Source: JAWXVE01 sp044425575
GTDB lineage: Bacteria > Bacillota > Clostridia > Lachnospirales > Lachnospiraceae
Direction of reading: 5' to 3'
NCBI GenBank assembly: GCA_044425575.1
Contig: JAWXVE010000022.1
Coordinates: forward strand, 1 to 31,515
Length of the DNA stretch: 31,515 nucleotides
Shown piece by piece: positions 14,410 through 22,071 of the stretch (within the stretch, counting starts at the first letter, position 1; the number at the start of each line of letters is the position of its first letter). The position numbers and the translations under genes are program-made. Below the pieces are notes generated by a model. It saw nothing but the letters and a program-made list of their open reading frames with translations, was not told the origin of the DNA and ran no database searches.

Positions 14410-17361
14410 TTAATATCCTAAATAACTTTCATTTAAATCAACATTACCACTAATACCACCAACTGTTCCGCTGTCAGAGTATTGCCACATATCGTAACGT
14501 CCACTATAGGTTGTCTGTGTGTTATATTGCGCAAGCCAGATCTTATAAGCGCTTAACTGACTAGCATTAATCATATTGGTAAACCAATCTTTATTAGCAT
14601 ATACACCTGCTGAATATCCATTATTTTGAATAGTTGCACAGAATGCATTGGCTACTGCTGTACGTGTATCCACACTAATGGAATCTGCACGTCCACCACT
14701 TTTCTCAATATCAATGAAGACTGGGTAGGTAATGCGGTATCCACTAATCATATCAAGTACCATAGAGGCTTCTTCCACTGCTTCCACTTCATTAATAGCT
14801 TGGGAATAGAAGTATACTCCTACCTTAATACCTGCTGCAATGGCTCCTTCAATATTGGACTTAAAGTTTGGATCTTCAATTAGTGTTCCCGATGTATATC
14901 CTCTATATCCGCAACGTATAATTACATAAGAAACACCTGCATTCTTAACTGCCGTCCAGTTAATTGTTCCATTCCACTTAGATACGTCAATTCCAAATGT
15001 TCCTGTTCCCATGGATAATGCTCCATCGGAAGCAAAGTAATATTTCACACCTTGGATGACTTGTTCTCCTGTGACTACATTTCCGTTCTTATCATAATAA
15101 TACGTAATATTCGAAATTGTCTGCCAACCAGTATACTTGTATTGAGTAGCACTCTTTAGGTAAAAAGCACTATACGTATAATAATCTGCATATACTGCTT
15201 CTCTATAGGTGCTACCATCTTTTACATAGACTTGTACACCATTTACATCCTTCAACAACGTTGTGGTGTCAAGGGAAGGGTTGGATGATACTGTCACAGT
15301 GCAAGTAACGGAAACGCTATCTACGGTAACGGTAATGGTTGCTGTACCAATACCCTTAGCCGAAATGTTTCCAGAACTATCTACAGTGGCTACACTGTCG
15401 TTAGAGGATGTGTATGTTGCCGTACTAGTTGTCCCTGTAATCGTTGGGGTCAACTGATGGGTATTCCCCACTTGTAGAGCAAGGCTTGTGTCAGATAAAG
15501 TAATGGCGGTAGCATCCGTAACAGTTACATCGAGTGATGCTGTAATGCACGCTCCAGTACTATCCGTACCCGTGGTGGTAACTGTAATGGTGGTACTACC
15601 CGCCTTAACACCTGTTACTGTTATGGTGCTTCCGCTTATAACCACTGTAGCAATACCTGTATCAGCAGATACCGCTGTAACATCAGTGGATGCCTCTCCT
15701 GTCACTGCTACTGTAGCAGTAGAAGTCCCTGTGCCAAGAGTTCCAATGGATAAGGATGTTGGGCTTAGGGTAAGGTCTGTTACACATGGCTCTACTTCTG
15801 CTTCGGTTACTGTGATGTCTACGGTAGCCATCACTCCGCTAGCATCATTAGCAGTTGCAGTGATGGTAACTGTTCCTGCAGCGCTAGCGGTTACCTTTCC
15901 TTCTTCGTCAATATCGGCAGTACTTGTTGGACTAGCACTCCAGATAATGCTTGAGTCGCTAGCATTCTCTGGGGCAACGGTAGCAGTTATTGTCTGAGTG
16001 TTGCCTACAGTCATTGTATCGTCTACGACGCTAAGAGCTATATTTGTGACCTTAATAGTATCTGTCTCCGTGACTGTATCTGTAGTCTCCGACATAGCAA
16101 GAAACACTCCCAGTCTACTAGCTACAGAACCAGGATTGGTAATGGTACTCTTGTCAATTGCCGTATATAGAGCATCTCCTGTAATAGCACTCTGAGTAGA
16201 TTCTACGAATTCCACCGTATCTGCTAGTGTTGCTTCTACTACTGTATTCTCCACGGTAGCATCTTCCACAGAAACATCTACATCTGCTTCTGTCTTCACC
16301 TCATCTGCGATGTAGATCTTCTCATATTCGATCAGGTCTTTGACTACTACAGATGTAGCTGTTTGTGGGAATTCAAATGCTCCAACATTCAAACATATGG
16401 CATCATACGTACCGGGTGACATATCAGTTTCATAGATGATTCCATCTCGATTATCATCTGATAAGGTGAGTGTATCACCAGAGGAATTCGTTAATTCCAC
16501 TTGAAATAATACGCCTGTTACTAGATCATCTGTTTCCGTATTGGTGAATTTCACCTTTAAATCCTTCTCCACTGAGGTAAAATTAACCGTAACCTCAATT
16601 GCATCTGGATTAGATTCTTCTTCCGTTGGAATAGAATTAATTCTTGTCACATAAGCATCCTTGAGTGCCACTAGATTACCTGCATCTAATTCTGTAGTCG
16701 CAACTAGTTGTTGTCCAATGGTTGCCATGGCATCCACTTGCTTATCTACAGTCACTTCTGTTCTCCATGAAACCAGTGTAATAATCCCAACAATCAAAAC
16801 TGCTAGAGCAGTAATTGCAATGGCTAAGTCCATTTTATGCATTTCTAGAACTTTATCTTTCAGACGTTGGAAGAAATTACCATTCTCGTCACGAATGACC
16901 ATTCCGTCTTCTTCTGCCTCACCTTCTGCTGCAAGAGGATCCAAGCCTTCTATTTCACCTGCTTCATATTCTTCTATTGTATAAAGAAGTCCATCTTCTC
17001 CAAGAACATATTCATCCTTGGCATAGAGATTCCCATCTTCATCTTGAAAATAGTCATCTAATGCGTAAAGCTCACCCTCTTCATCAAGTCCATATTCATT
17101 CTTAGAATACAAATTACCATCTTCATCTTCAAAATACTCTTCTTCTTGATCCACTAATCCTAATTCTTCTAAGTTTAGCTCGTCTAATTCCAATTCATCC
17201 AATTCCAATTCATCTAATTCCAATTTCTCTGATTCTAATTCCTCCAACGAAAGTGCGTTGTCCGCAAGCTCGTCAGACTCTAACTCTACCTCATCCATCT
17301 GGATTCTAGCTTCTTCATAGTCATACAACTCGGCGTCTTGTTCTTCTCCAAACTTCTTCAT
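14410..17361 (-). CDS. Large anchored GH25 lysozyme with Ig-like domains and acidic cytoplasmic repeats
   Basis: I place the start at ATG 17361 (983 residues), because GGAGGG sits 3 nt upstream; an ATG 15 codons further up lacks such a site. Residues 1-177 are strongly acidic and precede the only membrane segment (about 178-198), so they should be cytoplasmic. They include 'ELDEL'-type repeats (about 44-68) and four tandem 14-residue repeats (79-134, pattern DEDGNLYxKxEYxL). Outside are a SpaA-like module (about 256-345) shared with the smaller lysozyme, three Ig-like (Big_2-type) domains (about 437-520, 525-617, 618-693), a wall-binding-repeat-like stretch (about 740-785) and GH25 (789-983; D791 in 'GIDVSKWNG', D884 and E886 in 'FIDIEK'). 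The gene heads the operon and has its own promoter. A role in wall cleavage during polymer export or attachment is inferred. Confidence 0.88.
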   Translation of the reverse strand: MKKFGEEQDAELYDYEEARIQMDEVELESDELADNALSLEELESEKLELDELELDELELDELNLEELGLVDQEEEYFEDEDGNLYSKNEYGLDEEGELYALDDYFQDEDGNLYAKDEYVLGEDGLLYTIEEYEAGEIEGLDPLAAEGEAEEDGMVIRDENGNFFQRLKDKVLEMHKMDLAIAITALAVLIVGIITLVSWRTEVTVDKQVDAMATIGQQLVATTELDAGNLVALKDAYVTRINSIPTEEESNPDAIEVTVNFTSVEKDLKVKFTNTETDDLVTGVLFQVELTNSSGDTLTLSDDNRDGIIYETDMSPGTYDAICLNVGAFEFPQTATSVVVKDLIEYEKIYIADEVKTEADVDVSVEDATVENTVVEATLADTVEFVESTQSAITGDALYTAIDKSTITNPGSVASRLGVFLAMSETTDTVTETDTIKVTNIALSVVDDTMTVGNTQTITATVAPENASDSSIIWSASPTSTADIDEEGKVTASAAGTVTITATANDASGVMATVDITVTEAEVEPCVTDLTLSPTSLSIGTLGTGTSTATVAVTGEASTDVTAVSADTGIATVVISGSTITVTGVKAGSTTITVTTTGTDSTGACITASLDVTVTDATAITLSDTSLALQVGNTHQLTPTITGTTSTATYTSSNDSVATVDSSGNISAKGIGTATITVTVDSVSVTCTVTVSSNPSLDTTTLLKDVNGVQVYVKDGSTYREAVYADYYTYSAFYLKSATQYKYTGWQTISNITYYYDKNGNVVTGEQVIQGVKYYFASDGALSMGTGTFGIDVSKWNGTINWTAVKNAGVSYVIIRCGYRGYTSGTLIEDPNFKSNIEGAIAAGIKVGVYFYSQAINEVEAVEEASMVLDMISGYRITYPVFIDIEKSGGRADSISVDTRTAVANAFCATIQNNGYSAGVYANKDWFTNMINASQLSAYKIWLAQYNTQTTYSGRYDMWQYSDSGTVGGISGNVDLNESYLGY

Positions 17362-17364
17362 AGT

Positions 17365-17370
17365 CCCTCC
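17365..17370 (-). promoter_or_regulatory. Ribosome binding site deciding the start of the large lysozyme
   Basis: GGAGGG on the minus strand lies just before ATG 17361. The upstream in-frame ATG at 17406 has no comparable site and would lie almost at the predicted transcription start. Confidence 0.65.
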
Positions 17371-17415
17371 ATATTGAAGTATTTTCTTATTTTTCATTCT
17401 TAACAATTACGTAAC

Positions 17416-17444
17416 ATTATAGCATTCTTTCTACCTTGGTGCAA
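17416..17444 (-). promoter_or_regulatory. Promoter of the polysaccharide export operon
   Basis: On the minus strand TTGCAC (17444-17439), a 17-bp spacer and a perfect TATAAT (17421-17416) with the extended TGn just before it form a strong sigma-A-type promoter. Predicted transcription starts near 17409, leaving a short leader before ATG 17361. Confidence 0.7.
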
Positions 17445-17514
17445 GAAATTCTCACCATTTCCATTATCTGGACGCAATCCATTGTGTGTGCTCATCTTAA
17501 TTTTGTGTCGATTG

Positions 17515-17568
17515 TTCCTAGTGGAAAACCACTGTTTGAGCGTAGCGAGTTTGGTTTTCCACTAGGAA
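17515..17568. repeat. 17-bp perfect inverted repeat with 20-nt loop
   Basis: The left arm 17515-17531 and right arm 17552-17568 (TGGTTTTCCACTAGGAA) are exact inverted copies. The loop carries GAGCGTAGCGAG. An outer pair TTGTGTC/GACACAA (about 17503-17509 and 17577-17583) extends the symmetry imperfectly. There is no T tract on either strand, so it is not a textbook terminator. It could be a dispersed palindromic repeat, a small MITE-like element, or a boundary hairpin between the EamA genes and the operon promoter. Confidence 0.6.
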
Positions 17569-17590
17569 ATCAAACAGAGACACAATAATA

Positions 17591-17635
17591 GATGGGCTAG
17601 CAGGCTTGCGTCCAGAGAGAGCCGTTGCCCACATC
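17591..17635. other. GC-rich segment with nested pairing, possible structured RNA
   Basis: In AT-rich surroundings this stretch is GC-rich. GATGGGC (17591-17597) can pair with GCCC and ATC (17627-17635, 2-nt bulge), enclosing GGCT (17603-17606) paired with AGCC (17620-17623). It lies downstream of the EamA genes. No known RNA family is confidently matched. Confidence 0.3.
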
Positions 17636-17693
17636 AGGGTTGTATTATTCATTGCATGTTCATTAAACATAGCATCTTGCCACATAATCACTC

Positions 17694-18038
17694 CTACACG
17701 AAATAATAAATTCCAATTCCCAGCAAAATACATGCCGTTCCCAGCAATTTACGCCGTGTAATCTTCTCCTTAAATAGGAAGAGACTAAGTGCCATAACTA
17801 GAATATATCCCATAGATTCAATAATAGGTCCATTCATATAGTCCATGCCTCGATATGCCATCACTCCAAACATGGTGGCAACTACCATAAGTCCATAACC
17901 ACCAATGACAAATACATTACAGTATTCTCGTAAAAAGGAATGGTACTTTGTATTGGCACTTTTCTTAAGTAACATCTGAGAAACAGATGCAATGCACACC
18001 CCTAGGAAAGCAAGTAAGTCGTAATAACTAAAGTTCAT
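17694..18038 (-). CDS. EamA/SMR-type half transporter (second of pair)
   Basis: This 114-residue protein has four membrane segments (about 5-22, 40-58, 75-92, 97-113). It belongs to the small multidrug resistance/EamA group, with 'LFLFKEKITRRKLLGTACILLGI' typical of the last two helices. It overlaps its partner by 11 bp. Paired half-size proteins like ArnE/ArnF flip undecaprenyl-phosphate-linked sugars across the membrane. With a GtrB-like enzyme and GT-C-like proteins further along, a flippase for a lipid-linked sugar is plausible; drug efflux is the alternative. The start has GAGGAAG. Confidence 0.75.
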   Translation of the reverse strand: MNFSYYDLLAFLGVCIASVSQMLLKKSANTKYHSFLREYCNVFVIGGYGLMVVATMFGVMAYRGMDYMNGPIIESMGYILVMALSLFLFKEKITRRKLLGTACILLGIGIYYFV

Positions 18039-18399
18039 TGGTTACTTCCTCCTTGCCACCATTAATAATCATAACACCAATTAGTACCACACATACTCCA
18101 AGGACTTTCCCTATGGTTAGGGACTCTTGAAATAATAATACGGACCATACAAGTGCCCATAATAGTGCTACTGCTCGGTTGGCATAAGCAATGGATAATT
18201 CAAATCGCTTAATCATCTGCTGCCAACAGATGGCATATACGAACAGTGCCACAAACTCTAGCCCATAAAATATCAGAAACCCCACAGAAAATAATTCCTG
18301 TAAGGCCGCACACTTCTGCATGACTTGCGACATTGTGTAAATAATCACAATCCCTTGTAATAAAACAACATCTTTAATTGTTAATTTCTGTTTCTGCAT
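18028..18399 (-). CDS. EamA/SMR-type half transporter (first of pair)
   Basis: This 123-residue protein has four predicted membrane segments (about 11-28, 38-58, 72-88, 95-111) and the EamA/SMR helix pattern ('ELSIAYANRAVALLWALVW', then 'FQESLTIGKVLGV'). It is translated first, and its end overlaps the second half-transporter, as expected for an obligate heterodimer. The ribosome binding site GGGGAGTAAGGA precedes ATG. The best guess is a lipid-linked sugar flippase; the substrate cannot be read from the sequence. Confidence 0.75.
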   Translation of the reverse strand: MQKQKLTIKDVVLLQGIVIIYTMSQVMQKCAALQELFSVGFLIFYGLEFVALFVYAICWQQMIKRFELSIAYANRAVALLWALVWSVLLFQESLTIGKVLGVCVVLIGVMIINGGKEEVTNEL

Positions 18400-18471
18400 T
18401 CCTTACTCCCCATTCTAACGTTATAGCTACGCAGTCACAACTAGTATTAGAATAAATTATTTTCCCTTAAA

Positions 18472-18488
18472 ATGCAACTAAATTGCAT
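18472..18488. promoter_or_regulatory. Small dyad in divergent promoter region
   Basis: ATGCAA (18472-18477) and TTGCAT (18483-18488) are inverted copies 5 nt apart. On the minus strand a TTGCAT is followed after 17 bp by TATTCT, a possible leftward promoter for the EamA pair, so the dyad would overlap its -35. Confidence 0.3.
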
Positions 18489-18525
18489 CTTTCTCATATA
18501 AAATTCATAATTTTTTTATTCTTTT

Positions 18526-18553
18526 CTTACAAACTTTACTAGACAGGTATAAA
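18526..18553 (+). promoter_or_regulatory. Possible promoter of the SGNH-like gene
   Basis: CTTACA (18526-18531), a 16-bp spacer and TATAAA (18548-18553) precede the rightward gene at 18617. The match is moderate. Confidence 0.35.
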
Positions 18554-18616
18554 TAAACAAGTTAGAATAACACTAATACGAGAGTTACTCTCTATTTGAA
18601 ATAAAGGAGATTTTTC

Positions 18617-19600
18617 ATGAAGATTATTCAAAAAATAAACAAAGAACACCTACCACATATTATCTTAATTACCTTGGCACTAGTACTCTGCTTCATTGCT
18701 GCCTATAAATTAATTAATTGGAACACCCGCATGACAGGAGAGTTGCCAGGAGATGACGACGCTATTTGGTCTCCTGTTCAGTCAGAAGATTATCTTGCTA
18801 TGGTAAATCCTCTTTATCTTGAAGGACGAGAAGATGATGGGGTTACTACCATTGTTATGATTGGAGACGAAACACTTGGTACCTATGACAACGGGAAGAC
18901 AATCGCAGAATTACTAGAAGAAGAAACTGGTGCTACAATTTATACTTGTTACTTTCCAGATACGTACGTAACTACAAGCACGGATACAATGGATACAGAG
19001 AATCTACTAGATGTCTTTTCTCTCACTTGGGTATGCAATGCCATATCGGCTAACAATTTTAGCATCTTAGAAAATGCACTAGCCCTTTACCCAGAAACCA
19101 ACCCCATTTATCAAGAAAGTTTGGATGTTGTGTCATCCATTGATTTTGAAACAGTCGATGTGATTACCATTATGTATGGGCCAAGAGATTATCTGGAAAG
19201 CCGCCTCATCACGGATATTATGAATGAAGCTTCCTTTGGAAGCTATAGCGGTTCTCACCTCTGCGCTATTGCTGCAATCAAAGATGCCTATCCACATATT
19301 CAAATTGTAATCTCTTCTCCGATGTTCTGTGTATTTGAAGATGAAGATGGCAGTCTTCTTGGAAGTGATTTAACGAATACGGGATATGGCAAATTGTCTG
19401 ATTATATGGTAGCTGCCAAATATATCTCTGTACAAACAAGTGTAACCTATCTGGATAATTTTTATGGCATGCCTGCTAATGCAGACAATTACGAAGACTA
19501 TCTTATTGACGGGATGTATCCAAATGAAGAATCCCGTACCTTAATTGCAGAACGCATTGCTAACGTTCTACAATCAAGTGATACAGGAGACGTGGACTAA
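18617..19600 (+). CDS. Membrane-anchored SGNH-hydrolase-like protein lacking catalytic residues
   Basis: This 327-residue protein has an N-terminal membrane anchor (about 13-32) and an extracytoplasmic domain with the SGNH/GDSL layout. Block I reads 'IVMIGDETLG' (79-88), with Glu85 where the nucleophile Ser should be. The block III position reads 'YGPRD' (187-191), with Arg190 for the usual Asn. Block V reads 'DGMYPN' (298-303), with Tyr301 for the catalytic His; Asp298 remains. Such proteins act as O-acyl transferases or esterases on glycans, but this one should be inactive or bind only. The start has AAGGAGA. It is convergent with ugd (9-bp gap), so it is a separate unit in the polysaccharide region. 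Confidence 0.6.
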   Translation: MKIIQKINKEHLPHIILITLALVLCFIAAYKLINWNTRMTGELPGDDDAIWSPVQSEDYLAMVNPLYLEGREDDGVTTIVMIGDETLGTYDNGKTIAELLEEETGATIYTCYFPDTYVTTSTDTMDTENLLDVFSLTWVCNAISANNFSILENALALYPETNPIYQESLDVVSSIDFETVDVITIMYGPRDYLESRLITDIMNEASFGSYSGSHLCAIAAIKDAYPHIQIVISSPMFCVFEDEDGSLLGSDLTNTGYGKLSDYMVAAKYISVQTSVTYLDNFYGMPANADNYEDYLIDGMYPNEESRTLIAERIANVLQSSDTGDVD

Positions 19601-19609
19601 GCGTTACCA

Positions 19610-20920
19610 TTATCGACCAATGCTATAATATTCTACTCCACACGATTGCATCTCTTGTTTATCATATAGGTTGCGCCCGTCGTATACAAGCGGCGTTTTC
19701 ATATATTCCTTAAAAGTAATGGGCGCTATTTGCTTAATACTACTCCACTCGGTAAAGATAAGGCAAATATTGGCTCCTTTAAGCACTTCTTCCGGACAAT
19801 CTCTGTAGGTGATGGTGCCATTCCCAATCTGGCCTTCTGGGTATCGCTTCTCAAAATTCTCACGTGCCACTGGGTCATATGCTACAATATCTGCCCCATT
19901 TTCTAGCAACAACTCTATATTATCAATGGAAGGTGCCTCTCTCAAATCATCCGTTCCTGGTTTAAATGCCAATCCTAACACTGCCACTTGTAATCCCTTG
20001 AAGGTAATGAGTCTTTCACTTGCCTTGTGGAATAATCGTGTCTTTTGCAATTGATTTACCGCAACTGCTGCTTCCACCGTCTTAAGTTGATACCCATTTT
20101 GACGTGCCAAGAATTGTAATGCTTTGGTGTCTTTTGGGAAGCAACTTCCGCCATATCCAATCCCTGCATTTAAAAAGCTGGACCCAATTCTCTCATCGTA
20201 ACGCATTCCATCTGCAACATCTTCCACATCTGCACCAACCAATTCACATAAATTAGCGATATCATTCATATACGATATTTTTAAAGCAAGGAAATTATTG
20301 CATGCATACTTAATCATCTCAGCTGACCTTCGATTCACTGCTACAATTGGTATCTGAAAAGGTTCATAAACATTTTCTAAGACTTCTCTTGCATGTTCTG
20401 ACTCCGTTCCAATAATAAATCGAGCTGCATGGAGGGTATCGTGGACTGCCGTTCCTTGAGCTAAGAATTCCGGATTCGAAGCAACTTCTACCACAACTGG
20501 GTGAACTAAGAAATCTTTAATGAATTGTTCTACTTTATCATTGGTTCCAATAGGTACGGTAGATTTAACCACTACCACACAATCCTTGGTAATGGTTTCT
20601 GCAATCTGCCTTGATACCGTTGCAATATAACTTAAGTCTGCGCTACCGTCTGATTTCTCTGGCGTTCCTACACCAATAAAGATTACATCTGCATCTGCGT
20701 AGGCGCTGGCATAATCTACTGTATAATGCAATCTGCCCGCCGCATAATTCTTCTCCATTAGCTCCTCTAATCCTTCTTCGTAAATAGGCGAAATCCCAGC
20801 CTCCATTGATGCAACTTTGGCCTGATCAATATCTACACATGTAACTGCATGCCCTACTTCTGCAAAACACACCCCTGTGACAAGTCCTACATATCCTGTT
20901 CCTGCTACTGCTATTTTCAT
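19610..20920 (-). CDS. ugd: UDP-glucose 6-dehydrogenase
   Basis: This 436-residue enzyme oxidises UDP-glucose to UDP-glucuronate with two NAD. The N-terminal Rossmann motif is 'GTGYVGL' (7-13). The catalytic Cys260 is in 'GYGGSCFPKD', with K204 in 'AEMIKYACNNF'. 'NPEFLAQG' (149-156) is typical. The C-terminal domain carries 'LGLAFKPGTDDLREAPS', the UDP-binding half. The start has AGGAGGGAG. Its product is the substrate of the 4-epimerase-like enzyme encoded at 22063-23067 on the same strand. The start is preceded by an 89-bp gap shared with the divergent acyltransferase gene. Confidence 0.96.
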   Translation of the reverse strand: MKIAVAGTGYVGLVTGVCFAEVGHAVTCVDIDQAKVASMEAGISPIYEEGLEELMEKNYAAGRLHYTVDYASAYADADVIFIGVGTPEKSDGSADLSYIATVSRQIAETITKDCVVVVKSTVPIGTNDKVEQFIKDFLVHPVVVEVASNPEFLAQGTAVHDTLHAARFIIGTESEHAREVLENVYEPFQIPIVAVNRRSAEMIKYACNNFLALKISYMNDIANLCELVGADVEDVADGMRYDERIGSSFLNAGIGYGGSCFPKDTKALQFLARQNGYQLKTVEAAVAVNQLQKTRLFHKASERLITFKGLQVAVLGLAFKPGTDDLREAPSIDNIELLLENGADIVAYDPVARENFEKRYPEGQIGNGTITYRDCPEEVLKGANICLIFTEWSSIKQIAPITFKEYMKTPLVYDGRNLYDKQEMQSCGVEYYSIGR

Positions 20921-21009
20921 CTATTGCTCCCTCCTGCAAAATATAATTTTCTATTTCTTGACTTTTCCATGATTTTATGGCAAGGTTATTCTAAATCACA
21001 AAGAAATGG

Positions 21010-22071
21010 ATGCCCCTTATGACATCGACTAAAACAATTGTATTCCTTAACTATTTAAGAGTATTTTCTTGTATTCTCATTATACTCGGACATATTGCCG
21101 CAAATCAATTTGAAGCAATTTCTCCACGTTCATTTTCGTGGCAATGCATGAACATGTATGACTGTTTAGCAATTTTAGGTGTTCCACTTTTTGTAATGAT
21201 TAGTGGTTCCGTCATGCTAAGCTCTTCCAAATCTGCGTCGATCTCCTATATATTAAAAAAAGCTTGTAAACTGTATTTTCTCTATTATTCATGGGGATTT
21301 TTCTATAACTATATAGACTATTCTTCCAAATATACCTTTTCTCTTTCTAGTTTTAAAGAGGAAGTAGTCCTTGACACCCTAGTGATTAGTGTTCACTATC
21401 ATTTATGGTTTCTTCCTATGCTTATCACCCTGTACCTAATGACTCCAATTGTGAAAAGTATTTGTACTTCTCGTAAATTACTTGAATATAGCCTCATCTT
21501 ATATTGTATATTTGTTCTATTTTTCCCAACCTTATTTCAATATGACTTTCCATACCGCACCATTGTCCAAGCTACGTTTAATCGCTTATCTTTCCCTTAT
21601 TTCGGACAATACTTAGGGTACTATTTATTAGGTTATTACCTATCCCATTATACCAATAACTGGAAGAAAAATCACTACTCCATTCTATCAATTGGAAGTG
21701 TACTTTGCATTGTAACCATTATATGCCTTTGCGGGTATGATGGCTATGTAAACAATACGCATTCAGTAATTGTAAACACTCCATTAAGTATTTTTCACAT
21801 TATTGCATGTAGTGGAATTTTCTTACTATTTAAAAATCGAATCAATCAAGTAGGGAAAGCAACACCTTTAATCGATAAAATCAACGGATTATCCCTAGGT
21901 GTCTATTTTATACACCCATTGGTCATTGCACAACTTTCTGCTATCGGCATTACAACCTTATCATTTATGCCCCTCTTATCAATACCAGTCTTAACGCTAC
22001 TAGTATTTGCAGTAAGTATTTTATTCGTATGGTTGCTCTCTAAGATTCCAATCATACAATATTTATTCTAA
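21010..22071 (+). CDS. Acyltransferase-3 family membrane O-acyltransferase
   Basis: This 353-residue protein has about ten membrane segments. The N-terminal family motif is 'LRVFSCILIILGH', with R17 and H28, residues conserved in acyltransferase-3 proteins such as O-acetyltransferases of surface glycans. 'HYHLWFLPMLI' and the C-terminal 'GVYFIHPLVI' are also typical. There is no good ribosome binding site; ATG 21010 and ATG 21019 are both possible. The gene lies on the plus strand between two minus-strand nucleotide-sugar genes and overlaps the end of the epimerase gene by 9 bp tail to tail. It likely acylates the polysaccharide or a lipid-linked sugar. Confidence 0.8.
   Translation: MPLMTSTKTIVFLNYLRVFSCILIILGHIAANQFEAISPRSFSWQCMNMYDCLAILGVPLFVMISGSVMLSSSKSASISYILKKACKLYFLYYSWGFFYNYIDYSSKYTFSLSSFKEEVVLDTLVISVHYHLWFLPMLITLYLMTPIVKSICTSRKLLEYSLILYCIFVLFFPTLFQYDFPYRTIVQATFNRLSFPYFGQYLGYYLLGYYLSHYTNNWKKNHYSILSIGSVLCIVTIICLCGYDGYVNNTHSVIVNTPLSIFHIIACSGIFLLFKNRINQVGKATPLIDKINGLSLGVYFIHPLVIAQLSAIGITTLSFMPLLSIPVLTLLVFAVSILFVWLLSKIPIIQYLF

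Larger units (their letters stand above)
17362..17693. other. Gene-free region: operon promoter, long palindrome, GC-rich foldable segment
   Basis: No credible gene lies here (332 bases). From the right it holds a GC-rich segment with nested pairing (17591-17635), a 17-bp perfect inverted repeat (17515-17568), an AT-rich stretch, and the leftward promoter (17416-17444). A 71-codon frame at 17518-17733 runs through the palindrome and overlaps the EamA gene; I treat it as spurious. Confidence 0.5.

Noticed and set aside
15488..15997. A 169-codon plus-strand frame rich in Val, Thr and Ala
   Set aside because: It is the antisense image of the repetitive Ig-like domain coding sequence; it has no ribosome binding site and no independent support.
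17158..17226. Short tandem DNA repeats that could suggest a CRISPR array
   Set aside because: They are in-frame 15-bp coding repeats (ELDEL units) without unique spacers.
17362..17406. Longer start (ATG 17406) for the large lysozyme
   Set aside because: ATG 17361 has GGAGGG directly upstream, while ATG 17406 would lie next to the predicted transcription start with no ribosome binding site.
17591..17640. Resemblance to a cyclic-di-GMP-I riboswitch (GGCAAC and GGACGCAAGCC on the minus strand)
   Set aside because: The GNRA-capped helix and the second hairpin of that class cannot be drawn, and the segment lies downstream of the EamA genes rather than in a convincing leader.
17518..17733. A 71-codon minus-strand frame with a possible ribosome binding site before an internal ATG
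   Set aside because: It runs through the 17-bp palindrome and the GC-rich segment and overlaps the end of the EamA gene. Its sequence has no recognisable domain and looks like a translated non-coding repeat.
20921..21009. Promoters for ugd and the acyltransferase in the 89-bp divergent gap
   Set aside because: A TTGACT occurs on the plus strand at about 20958, but no -10 lies at proper spacing. On the minus strand only weak TTGTGA/TAAAAT with an 18-bp spacer is seen, so I did not call either.
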